Of a stretch of 5,121 nucleotides of DNA, positions 1 to 5,121 are shown in pieces. Position 1 is the first letter of the stretch. The number at the start of each line of letters is the position of its first letter. Where the stretch lies: contig CAJTOV010000208.1 in the NCBI GenBank assembly GCA_910577765.1, forward strand, positions 1 to 5,121, in the 5' to 3' direction. The notes under the pieces are model-generated. The model had not been told where the DNA came from and did no database searches. It saw nothing but the letters and a program-made list of their open reading frames with translations. The position numbers and the translations under genes were made by a program. The DNA comes from an uncultured Lachnospiraceae bacterium (GTDB taxonomy: Bacteria > Bacillota > Clostridia > Lachnospirales > Lachnospiraceae).

Positions 1-1599
1 GCCATGGAATACGACGTGCTGTGCGAGAAGGAAGAAAAGGTGGATGTGATTGCCGAGCTTCTGAAGGAAGACGCGGAGGATGAGAGCGATATGATTCCCA
101 GACCGCCGGTGGTCTGTGTCATGGGTCATGTTGACCACGGCAAGACCTCCCTTCTGGATGCTATCCGTTCCACCAACGTGACCTCCCGGGAGGCCGGCGG
201 TATCACCCAGCACATCGGCGCCTACACGGTGGAGATCAATGACCACCAGATCACCTTCCTGGATACTCCGGGACACGAGGCATTTACGGCCATGCGTCTC
301 AGAGGTGCCCAGTCTACGGATATTGCCATTCTGGTGGTAGCGGCCGACGACGGCGTCATGCCCCAGACCGTGGAGGCCATCAACCATGCAAAAGCAGCAG
401 GTGTGGAGATCATTGTGGCCATCAACAAGATCGATAAGCCCAGTGCCAATGTAGACCGGGTGAAGCAGGAACTGTCCGAGTATGAACTGATTCCTGAGGA
501 CTGGGGCGGAAGCACCATCTTTGTGCCGGTATCTGCCCATACCAAGGACGGTATTCCGGAGCTGCTGGAGATGATCCTTCTGGCAGCAGAGGTACGGGAG
601 CTGAAGGCCAATCCGGACCGTAAGGCCAGGGGCCTGGTTATCGAGGCAGAGCTTGACAAGGGCAAAGGTCCGGTGGCTACCATTCTGGTTCAGAAGGGCA
701 CCCTGCGGGTAGGGGACAACGTGACAGCCGGTCCCTGCTACGGCAAGGTCCGTGCCATGATGGACGACAAGGGCCGCCGGGTGAAGGAGGCAGGTCCCTC
801 CATGCCTGTGGAGGTTCTGGGTCTTAACGATGTGCCGGGAGCCGGGGATGTGCTTATGGCCGTGGACAATGAGAAGGAGGCCAGAAGCTATGCGGAGACC
901 TTCATTGCAGAAGGCAAGAACAAGCTGCTGGAGGACACCCGGTCCAGACTGTCCCTGGATGATCTGTTCAGCCAGATCAAGGCTGGCAATGTGAAGGAGC
1001 TGCCCATTATCGTCAAGGCAGACGTCCAGGGTTCCGTGGAGGCAGTGAAGCAGAGTCTTGTGAAGCTGTCCAACGAGGAGGTAGTGGTCAAAGTGATCCA
1101 CGGCGGCGTAGGTGCCATCAATGAGTCCGACGTGACCCTGGCATCCGCCTCCAACGCCATTATCATCGGCTTCAATGTAAGGCCGGATGTGACTGCCAAA
1201 TCCATAGCAGAGCGGGAGAAGGTGGATGTACGCCTGTACCGGGTGATCTACCAGGCTATCGAGGATGTGGAAGCTGCCATGAAGGGTATGCTGGACCCGG
1301 TATTCGAGGAGCAGGTCATCGGCCACGCAGTGGTGCGCCAGACATTCAAGGCTTCCGGCGTAGGTACCATTGCAGGTGCTTATGTTATGGACGGAAAGTT
1401 CCAGAGAGGCTGTACCTGCCGGCTGACCCGGGACGGGGAGCAGCTTTTCGAAGGGCCGCTGGCATCCTTAAAGCGGTTTAAAGATGATGTGAAGGAAGTT
1501 GCTACCGGCTACGAATGCGGCCTGGTATTTGAGAAATTCAACGATATCCAGGAAGACGATATGGTTGAGGCATATATTATGGTTGAAGTACCGCGGTAG
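1..1599 (+). CDS. infB: Translation initiation factor IF-2, 5'-truncated by the window edge
   Basis: IF2 is the GTPase that brings fMet-tRNA to the 30S subunit and promotes 50S joining. The frame is open from base 1, so the gene begins upstream; the ATG at base 4 is only an internal Met, lying in what looks like the end of the N-terminal (IF2_N) region. All five G motifs are visible: G1 GHVDHGKT (124-147), G2 GGITQHIG (196-219), G3 DTPGHE (262-279), G4 NKID (424-435) and G5 SAH (532-540). Domain II follows (VGDNVTAG), then C1 (ELPIIVKADVQGSVEA, from about base 997) and C2 (from about 1321). C2 carries the GYECGL segment that contributes to the fMet-tRNA pocket. The 532 codons seen fit the conserved core; the variable N-terminal part, several hundred residues in related clostridia, is missing. 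The end is intact (TAG). The neighbours rbfA, nrnA, truB and ribF match the usual Firmicutes operon. The identification is essentially certain. Confidence 0.98.
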   Translation, partial: AMEYDVLCEKEEKVDVIAELLKEDAEDESDMIPRPPVVCVMGHVDHGKTSLLDAIRSTNVTSREAGGITQHIGAYTVEINDHQITFLDTPGHEAFTAMRLRGAQSTDIAILVVAADDGVMPQTVEAINHAKAAGVEIIVAINKIDKPSANVDRVKQELSEYELIPEDWGGSTIFVPVSAHTKDGIPELLEMILLAAEVRELKANPDRKARGLVIEAELDKGKGPVATILVQKGTLRVGDNVTAGPCYGKVRAMMDDKGRRVKEAGPSMPVEVLGLNDVPGAGDVLMAVDNEKEARSYAETFIAEGKNKLLEDTRSRLSLDDLFSQIKAGNVKELPIIVKADVQGSVEAVKQSLVKLSNEEVVVKVIHGGVGAINESDVTLASASNAIIIGFNVRPDVTAKSIAEREKVDVRLYRVIYQAIEDVEAAMKGMLDPVFEEQVIGHAVVRQTFKASGVGTIAGAYVMDGKFQRGCTCRLTRDGEQLFEGPLASLKRFKDDVKEVATGYECGLVFEKFNDIQEDDMVEAYIMVEVPR

Positions 1600-1609
1600 A
1601 ATGTGCCGG

Positions 1610-1617
1610 AAAGGGGG
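1610..1617 (+). promoter_or_regulatory. Shine-Dalgarno site of rbfA, decides its start
   Basis: The purine run AAAGGGGG lies 4 bases before the ATG at 1622. A second in-frame ATG at 1601 (adding seven residues, MCRKGGI) has no Shine-Dalgarno sequence in front of it, since the preceding bases are the end of infB (ACCGCGGTAGA). This favours 1622. The short spacer is slightly tighter than usual. Confidence 0.75.
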
Positions 1618-1621
1618 CATT

Positions 1622-2014
1622 ATGCGGAAAAACAGTATCAAAAACACAAGAATCAACATGGAGGTCCAGCGGGAACTGAGCGATATCATCCGCACGGAGA
1701 TCAAGGACCCACGGGTCACCCGGGCCATGACCAGCATCGTGTCGGTGGAGGTGACCCCGGATTTAAAATACTGCAAGGTCTATGTCAGTGTCCTGGGAAA
1801 TGCCGAGGCGGCCCAGGCAGCCATAGCCGGGCTGAAAAGCGCGGTGGGTTATATCCGCAGGGAGCTGGCCCACAGAATCAATCTGAGAAATACACCGGAG
1901 CTTCTGTTTGTCCTGGACCAGTCCATTGAGTACGGGGTCCACATGTCAAGGCTCATTGACCAGGTAACAAAGGATTTGAACGATGAGCCCGAGGAGGAGA
2001 CGGACGCGGAGTAA
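1622..2014 (+). CDS. rbfA: 30S ribosome-binding factor A
   Basis: RbfA binds the 30S subunit near helix 1 and helps late 16S rRNA maturation and cold adaptation. The protein has 130 residues, normal for the family (roughly 110-135). The N-terminal helix has the family signature RINMEVQRELSDIIRTEIKDPRV (residues 10-32). It is followed by strand segments SIVSVEVTPDLKYCKVYVSV (38-57) and the KH-like helix with the kinked A-x-G motif (AVG, 74-76) before YIRREL. The C-terminal core segment TPELLFVLDQSIEYGVHMSRLI (91-112) is also typical. The last ten residues are acidic (DEPEEETDAE). I chose the ATG at 1622 because it matches the family N-terminus (MRKNSIKNTRI) and has a Shine-Dalgarno site; the frame stays open further upstream inside infB, but that part does not resemble RbfA. 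It lies 22 bases after infB and is presumably co-transcribed with it. Confidence 0.96.
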   Translation: MRKNSIKNTRINMEVQRELSDIIRTEIKDPRVTRAMTSIVSVEVTPDLKYCKVYVSVLGNAEAAQAAIAGLKSAVGYIRRELAHRINLRNTPELLFVLDQSIEYGVHMSRLIDQVTKDLNDEPEEETDAE

Positions 2015-2032
2015 GAGTTGAAGTAATGGAAG

Positions 2033-2060
2033 GCGGCGCAGAGGTTTTCGGCTGCGCCGC
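2033..2060 (+). repeat. Inverted repeat (hairpin) in the rbfA-nrnA gap
   Basis: Bases 2033-2041 (GCGGCGCAG) and 2052-2060 (CTGCGCCGC) are perfect reverse complements, giving a 9-bp GC-rich stem with a 10-base loop (2042-2051). In RNA it would form just upstream of the nrnA Shine-Dalgarno sequence without covering it. No U-tract follows on the + strand (the next bases are GGCAAAAAGGG), and no T-run follows the stem on the - strand, so it is not a standard rho-independent terminator in either direction. It may act in mRNA stability, processing or pausing; that is inference. Confidence 0.7.
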
Positions 2061-2067
2061 GGCAAAA

Positions 2068-2076
2068 AGGGAGAGG
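2068..2076 (+). promoter_or_regulatory. Shine-Dalgarno site of nrnA
   Basis: AGGGAGAGG ends 5 bases before the ATG at 2082 (8 bases if AGGGAG is taken as the core). It supports that start, and NrnA homologues begin at about the same distance before the first DHH motif. Confidence 0.8.
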
Positions 2077-2081
2077 ATTGG

Positions 2082-3044
2082 ATGAACAAATTGCTGGAAT
2101 TAGCCCATGGGGCACAGCGGATTGCGATTCTGGGCCATGTACGGCCTGACGGAGACTGTGTAGGAGCCTGCCTGGCTGTGTGGAATTATCTGGCCGGACA
2201 GTATCCGGACAGGGAGATACAGGTGTATCTGGAGACGCCCCCGGTAAAGTTCCGTTATCTGAAACGGTTTGACAGTATCAGCCAGGACGCGGATTCCGGG
2301 AAGCAGTATGACCTGTGTATCTGTCTGGACAGCAGCGATGCAGCGCGGCTGGGAGCATTTGCCGTGTACCTGGAAGGGGCGGCGCGAAGTATCTGCATTG
2401 ACCACCATATTACCAACCGGGGCTATGCCCAGGAGAATCTTGTGGACCCCCAGGCCAGTGCCACCTGCGAACTGCTCTGCGACTATCTGGAGCAGGACCG
2501 GATTGACCGGGATGTGGCTGCCTGCATCTACACCGGGATTCTCCATGACACCAATGTGTTCAAGAACAGCAACACCACGGCAAAGACCATGGAGGCCGCC
2601 GGCAGGATGATGGCCAAAGGCATTGATTTCAGCCGGATCATTGATGAAAGCTTTTACCGGAAGACTTATGTGCAGAACCAGATTCTGGGCAGGGCCCTGA
2701 TGGAAAGCATTCTGTTCCTTCACGGCAAATGTATCTTCAGCGCCATCCGTATGAAGGACATGGATTTTTACAATGTGACCGCCGCGGACCTGGAGGGAAT
2801 CGTGGACCAGCTGCGGGTAACCGAAGGGGTAGAGTGCGCCATTTTCCTTCACGAGGTGGAGAACCATGTATACAAAGTGAGCATGCGTTCCAACCAGTAT
2901 GTGGATGTCAGCAAAGTGGCGGCCTTTTTCGGCGGGGGCGGACATATCCGGGCAGCCGGGTGCACCATGAGCGGCAGCATGTACGATGTGGTCAACAACC
3001 TGTCATCCCACATTGAAAAGCAGATTGAGGAGCACGAAGGATAA
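2082..3044 (+). CDS. nrnA: DHH/DHHA1 phosphoesterase: oligoribonuclease (nanoRNase) / pAp phosphatase NrnA
   Basis: NrnA-family enzymes are cytoplasmic, Mn-dependent phosphoesterases. They degrade 2-5 nt RNAs and dephosphorylate 3'-phosphoadenosine 5'-phosphate, replacing Orn and CysQ in Firmicutes. The 320-residue length is typical. All DHH-domain metal motifs are present: motif I HVRPDGD (H19, D23, D25), motif II LDSSD (D83, D86), motif III DHH (107-109) and motif IV GILHDTNVF (D156). The C-terminal DHHA1 substrate-binding domain ends with FGGGGHIRAAG (283-293), the expected glycine-rich loop. Nothing essential looks lost. The gene sits between rbfA and truB, its usual Firmicutes place. Its last base is the first base of truB, so translation is probably coupled. 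Some members of this family instead hydrolyse cyclic dinucleotides (pGpG or c-di-AMP type GdpP/DhhP). The short, soluble architecture without membrane, PAS or GGDEF parts favours NrnA, but exact substrate preference cannot be read from sequence alone. Confidence 0.93.
   Translation: MNKLLELAHGAQRIAILGHVRPDGDCVGACLAVWNYLAGQYPDREIQVYLETPPVKFRYLKRFDSISQDADSGKQYDLCICLDSSDAARLGAFAVYLEGAARSICIDHHITNRGYAQENLVDPQASATCELLCDYLEQDRIDRDVAACIYTGILHDTNVFKNSNTTAKTMEAAGRMMAKGIDFSRIIDESFYRKTYVQNQILGRALMESILFLHGKCIFSAIRMKDMDFYNVTAADLEGIVDQLRVTEGVECAIFLHEVENHVYKVSMRSNQYVDVSKVAAFFGGGGHIRAAGCTMSGSMYDVVNNLSSHIEKQIEEHEG
3027..3032 (+). promoter_or_regulatory. Shine-Dalgarno site of truB inside the nrnA 3' end
   Basis: GAGGAG lies 11 bases before the truB ATG (3044), within the last codons of nrnA. 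A weaker AAGG (3037-3040) is closer, 3 bases before the start. Both are inside nrnA, so ribosomes finishing nrnA would clear the site, which fits coupled translation. Confidence 0.6.
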
Positions 3045-4003
3045 TGGACGGCATTATCAATGTATATAAAGAAAAAGGCTATACCTCTCATGACGTGGTT
3101 GCGAAAATGAGAGGTATTTTACGGATGAAGAAGATCGGCCATACCGGCACCCTGGACCCTGAGGCGGAAGGGGTTCTGCCGGTATGCTTAGGAAGCGGCA
3201 CCCGGCTCTGCGACATGCTGGCGGACCGGACCAAGACCTACCGGGCAGTGCTGCTTCTGGGTCTGGAAACAGACACCCAGGACACCACAGGACGGATTCT
3301 GGCCCAGGCGCCGGTCCAGGTGACCGGGGGCCAGGTCCGCCAGACAGCCGCCTCCTTTCTGGGTACCTACATGCAGGTACCGCCTATGTACTCGGCTTTA
3401 AAGGTAGGGGGAAAGAAGCTCTATGAGCTGGCCCGTGCCGGAAAGGAAGTGGAGCGTGCGGCAAGGCCCGTGGAGATTCTGGAGCTTAAGGTGGAGGATA
3501 TCTGCCTTCCCCGGGTGACCCTGGAGGTTACCTGCTCCAAGGGGACCTACATCCGTACCCTGTGCCATGATATAGGAAGAAAGCTGGGCTGCGGCGGCTG
3601 CATGGAAGGTCTGGTCAGAACCCGTGTAGGCGAATTTTGCCTGGAGGACAGTCTGACCCTGGACAGGATCGAGGCCCTGCGGGACGCAGGCCAGGCAGAG
3701 ACCGTGGTCTGTCCCGTGGACCGGGTGTTTGCGGGTCTGCCGGGACTGCGGATGTGCCCCGGGGAGGGAGATAAGCTGGCCCGCAACGGAAATCCCTTCC
3801 GTCCCGGGCTGGCCCGGGTGTGGATGCAGCCGGGGAAAACCGCCCAGGAAAGCGGGAACCGGGAGCCGGGCCAGGTGCCGGTGCCCCTGGAGTATCCCAG
3901 GGTCCGGGTCTATGACAGCGGGCTCCGGTTCATCGGAGTCTATGAGTACCAGGAGGCAAAGGGACAGTATAAACCCCAGAAACTATTTCCAGGAGGCAGT
4001 TGA
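3044..4003 (+). CDS. truB: tRNA pseudouridine(55) synthase TruB
   Basis: TruB converts U55 in the T-loop of nearly all tRNAs to pseudouridine and also helps tRNA folding. The protein has 319 residues, close to other Firmicutes TruB proteins. The N-terminus (GIINVYKEKGYTSHDVV) is typical. The catalytic motif GHTGTLDPEAEGVLP (32-46) contains the nucleophile Asp38. Tyr66 in KTYRA is the conserved base-stacking tyrosine. Next come PPMYSALKVGGKKLYELAR (113-131) and the CSKGTYIRTLCHDIG segment (164-178), which holds the conserved Arg171. The C-terminal region from about residue 235 looks like the PUA-type domain (KLARNGNPF, then VRVYDSGLRFIGVYEY at 287-302). A Gly/Pro-rich stretch (about 259-285) between these two PUA strands looks longer than in many relatives. 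The ATG overlaps the nrnA stop by one base (TAATG), and the N-terminus matches the family there, so the start is secure. Confidence 0.97.
   Translation: MDGIINVYKEKGYTSHDVVAKMRGILRMKKIGHTGTLDPEAEGVLPVCLGSGTRLCDMLADRTKTYRAVLLLGLETDTQDTTGRILAQAPVQVTGGQVRQTAASFLGTYMQVPPMYSALKVGGKKLYELARAGKEVERAARPVEILELKVEDICLPRVTLEVTCSKGTYIRTLCHDIGRKLGCGGCMEGLVRTRVGEFCLEDSLTLDRIEALRDAGQAETVVCPVDRVFAGLPGLRMCPGEGDKLARNGNPFRPGLARVWMQPGKTAQESGNREPGQVPVPLEYPRVRVYDSGLRFIGVYEYQEAKGQYKPQKLFPGGS
3991..3996 (+). promoter_or_regulatory. Shine-Dalgarno site of ribF inside the truB 3' end
   Basis: A perfect AGGAGG sits in the final codons of truB, 10 bases before the ribF ATG at 4007. A second purine patch (GAGGG) touches the start codon. 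The stop-to-start gap is 3 bases. No FMN riboswitch or separate promoter fits here, so ribF expression should follow the operon and not respond directly to FMN through a riboswitch. Confidence 0.8.
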
Positions 4004-4006
4004 GGG

Positions 4007-4981
4007 ATGCGCACGATTACCGGAACAAGGGAGTTTCAGATTCAGGAGCCTACGGTGGTGACCATCGGCAAGTTTGACGGGCGTCACAAAGGCCACCAGA
4101 AACTGCTGCGCAGGATGCAGGAAATCCAGCAGGAGTATGGCTACCGCACGGCAGTATTTACCTTTGACAGGGCCCCGGGCGGGGTGGTGGCCGGGACGGC
4201 CCAGGGGCTGATTACCACCAGCCAGGAACGCCGGGACAATATGGAGAAAATGGGTATTGACTATCTGGTGGAATATCCCTTCAGCCAGCAGGTGGCCCGC
4301 ATGTCCCCGGAGGATTTTGTCCGGGTCATTCTGGTGGGACAGATGCATGCCAGGGCCGTGGTGGCGGGACCGGACTGCGGCTTTGGCTATCAGCGGGCCG
4401 GCAATGCGGACCTTTTAAGACGCCTTGCCCCGGAGCTTGGGTATCAGGTCAATATCATCCACAAGGAGCAGGATGACCACCGGGATATCAGCAGCACCTA
4501 TGTGCGGGAGGAGCTGAAAGCCGGCAATATGGCCAAGGTCTGCCAGCTTCTGGGGGAACCTTATGCCATCCACGGCACCGTGGTTCACGGCAGACACATG
4601 GGAGGCAGCCTTCTGGGCTTTCCCACGGCCAACATCCTGCCGCCGCCGGAGAAATACCTGCCTCCTTTCGGGGTCTATGTGTCCCGGGTGGTGGTGGACG
4701 GGGTCTGTTACGGCGGGGTCAGCAATATCGGCTGCAAGCCTACCATTGAGGGAGAGAATCCGGTGGGCGTGGAGACCTTTATTCTGGGCCTGGAGGAGGA
4801 TCTGTACGGGAAACCCATGGAAGTCCAGCTTCTGGACTTTGAACGCCCGGAGCAGAAGTTTGCGGATTTAGAGACACTGAAACAGCGGATTGAGGCGGAT
4901 AAGCAGTATGCGGTAGCCTATTTTGCAAAGCATCCCCAGTGGCTGGAACCAAGTCCAGGGGAAGAAGCGGACAGGCCGTAA
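4007..4981 (+). CDS. ribF: Bifunctional riboflavin kinase / FAD synthetase (FMN adenylyltransferase)
   Basis: RibF phosphorylates riboflavin to FMN (C-terminal domain) and adenylylates FMN to FAD (N-terminal domain). The 324-residue length is typical. The N-terminal nucleotidyltransferase domain has TIGKFDGRHKGHQ (19-31), with the H-x-G-H motif at His27/His30. It also has FTFD (51-54), LITTSQER (68-75) and PDCGFGYQRAG (122-132), then ISSTYVR (161-167). The kinase domain starts near residue 183 (LGEPYAIHGTVVHG). It contains GFPTAN (204-209), GVYV (222-225), SNIGCKPT (239-246) and VETFIL, with Glu256 as the expected catalytic base. Both halves therefore look active. Some usually conserved positions differ: FDRAP where FDPHP is common, DCGFG where DFRFG is common, and GGSLLGFPTAN where GR-x-LGFPTAN is common. 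This may be lineage divergence. The last residues (LEPSPGEEADRP) are an unremarkable tail. Confidence 0.96.
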   Translation: MRTITGTREFQIQEPTVVTIGKFDGRHKGHQKLLRRMQEIQQEYGYRTAVFTFDRAPGGVVAGTAQGLITTSQERRDNMEKMGIDYLVEYPFSQQVARMSPEDFVRVILVGQMHARAVVAGPDCGFGYQRAGNADLLRRLAPELGYQVNIIHKEQDDHRDISSTYVREELKAGNMAKVCQLLGEPYAIHGTVVHGRHMGGSLLGFPTANILPPPEKYLPPFGVYVSRVVVDGVCYGGVSNIGCKPTIEGENPVGVETFILGLEEDLYGKPMEVQLLDFERPEQKFADLETLKQRIEADKQYAVAYFAKHPQWLEPSPGEEADRP

Positions 4982-5121
4982 CAGACCGGAAGCTGCGGAA
5001 AGAAGCCGGGGAAGACGAACCCCCGGGCCCGGCAGGTAGTGCCGGACCCAGGGGGCTAGTACTGCCTTGCGGAAATTCCAGTGAATAAAGAACCCGCTGC
5101 CTACGCCCTCTGCACGCCTGC
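4982..5121 (+). other. Non-coding region downstream of ribF, gene-free to the window end
   Basis: No ORF here has both a Shine-Dalgarno site and recognisable protein sequence. In the usual Firmicutes order rpsO follows, so this would be the ribF-rpsO spacer and possibly an rpsO leader; rpsO itself is not in the window. The stretch holds a strong hairpin (5020-5055), a competing smaller one (5006-5026), a repeated octamer TGCGGAAA (4994-5001 and 5068-5075) and a short palindrome GGAAATTCC (5071-5079). I could not find a convincing -35/-10 pair. Confidence 0.6.
5020..5055 (+). repeat. Strong imperfect inverted repeat (14-bp hairpin) after ribF
   Basis: CCCCC (5020-5024) pairs with GGGGG (5051-5055), GGG (5025-5027) with CCC (5047-5049), and CCGGCA (5029-5034) with TGCCGG (5040-5045), around a 5-base loop GGTAG (5035-5039). 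The only defects are an unpaired A5050 and a C5028/A5046 mismatch. This is 14 almost entirely G-C pairs. The following bases (CTAGTACTGCC) contain no U-tract, so it is not a normal intrinsic terminator. It could stop exonucleases at the 3' end of the operon message, or be part of a structured leader for the next gene. The role is unknown. Confidence 0.7.

Noticed and set aside
1499..1621. Upstream extension of the rbfA frame into infB
   Set aside because: The extra residues do not resemble RbfA, they overlap the conserved C2 end of IF2, and no Shine-Dalgarno site supports a start there. The ATG at 1622 has one.
2033..2070. Hairpin in the rbfA-nrnA gap as a rho-independent terminator
   Set aside because: The bases after the stem are GGCAAAAAGG on the + strand and lack a T-run on the - strand. 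nrnA follows in the same direction with a good Shine-Dalgarno site.
2100..2945. Long open frame (281 codons) on the minus strand across nrnA
   Set aside because: It is fully antisense to a clearly conserved gene, its translation resembles no family I know, and GC-rich codon use in nrnA readily leaves the opposite strand open. Other long minus-strand frames over infB, truB and ribF are rejected for the same reason.
3997..4010. FMN riboswitch controlling ribF
   Set aside because: Only 3 bases separate truB and ribF, and no RFN-type consensus segments are present near the start, so there is no room for the aptamer.
5003..5027. tRNA T-arm-like sequence on the minus strand (GGGGGTTCGTCTTCCCC)
   Set aside because: It looks like a 5-bp stem with a 7-base TTCG loop, but the flanking bases give no matching acceptor stem, anticodon arm or D arm within tRNA length, including a long-arm type such as tRNA-Sec.
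5067..5095. Possible promoter (TTGCGG ... ATAAAG) in the tail
   Set aside because: The spacing between the two hexamer-like parts is about 12 bases, too short for a sigma-70/sigma-A promoter, and neither part matches well.
5081..5121. Possible GTG-started ORF running off the window end (VNKEPAAYALCTP...)
   Set aside because: It has no Shine-Dalgarno sequence upstream, does not look like the N-terminus of S15 or any family I recognise, and is too short to judge.

Overview
The window is an ordinary, densely packed piece of bacterial core genome. All five genes lie on the + strand and run infB (5' end missing), rbfA, nrnA, truB, ribF, with 140 bases of non-coding sequence after ribF. This order is the classic Firmicutes translation/ribosome-maturation operon (nusA-ylxR-ylxQ-infB-rbfA-nrnA-truB-ribF, usually followed by rpsO). 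An nrnA-type DHH phosphoesterase between rbfA and truB points to Firmicutes. The third codon positions are rich in G and C, with heavy use of CTG, GCC and GTG, and the Shine-Dalgarno sites are strong. My best guess is a fairly GC-rich gut member of the Lachnospiraceae (Enterocloster/Hungatella-like). That placement is an inference from gene order and protein flavour, not a measured identity.

Layout. Bases 1-1599 hold the C-terminal 532 codons of translation initiation factor IF2: the end of the N-terminal linker, then the complete G domain, domain II, C1 and C2. After 22 bases comes rbfA (1622-2014), a KH-fold ribosome-binding factor. A 67-base gap (2015-2081) carries a perfect 9-bp GC hairpin and a 19-codon mini-ORF whose stop overlaps the next start. 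nrnA (2082-3044) is a complete DHH/DHHA1 oligoribonuclease/pAp phosphatase. It overlaps truB (3044-4003, tRNA pseudouridine-55 synthase) by one base. ribF (4007-4981, riboflavin kinase/FAD synthetase) starts 3 bases after truB. The tail (4982-5121) has no convincing gene but holds a strong 14-bp imperfect hairpin that lacks a U-tract, plus a competing smaller hairpin.

How the genes work together. IF2 places initiator tRNA on the 30S subunit, RbfA matures the 30S subunit, and TruB modifies tRNA U55 and acts as a tRNA chaperone. NrnA finishes RNA turnover by degrading nano-RNAs and clearing pAp. RibF makes FMN and FAD. The one-base overlap, the short gaps, and Shine-Dalgarno sites lying inside the preceding genes suggest a single transcript with coupled translation. 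I found no internal promoter, rho-independent terminator, mobile element, CRISPR array or RNA gene of a recognised family.

I looked for an undescribed system and did not find one. The most interesting items are the structured tail after ribF and the hairpin/mini-ORF between rbfA and nrnA. Both are modest and need comparative data.
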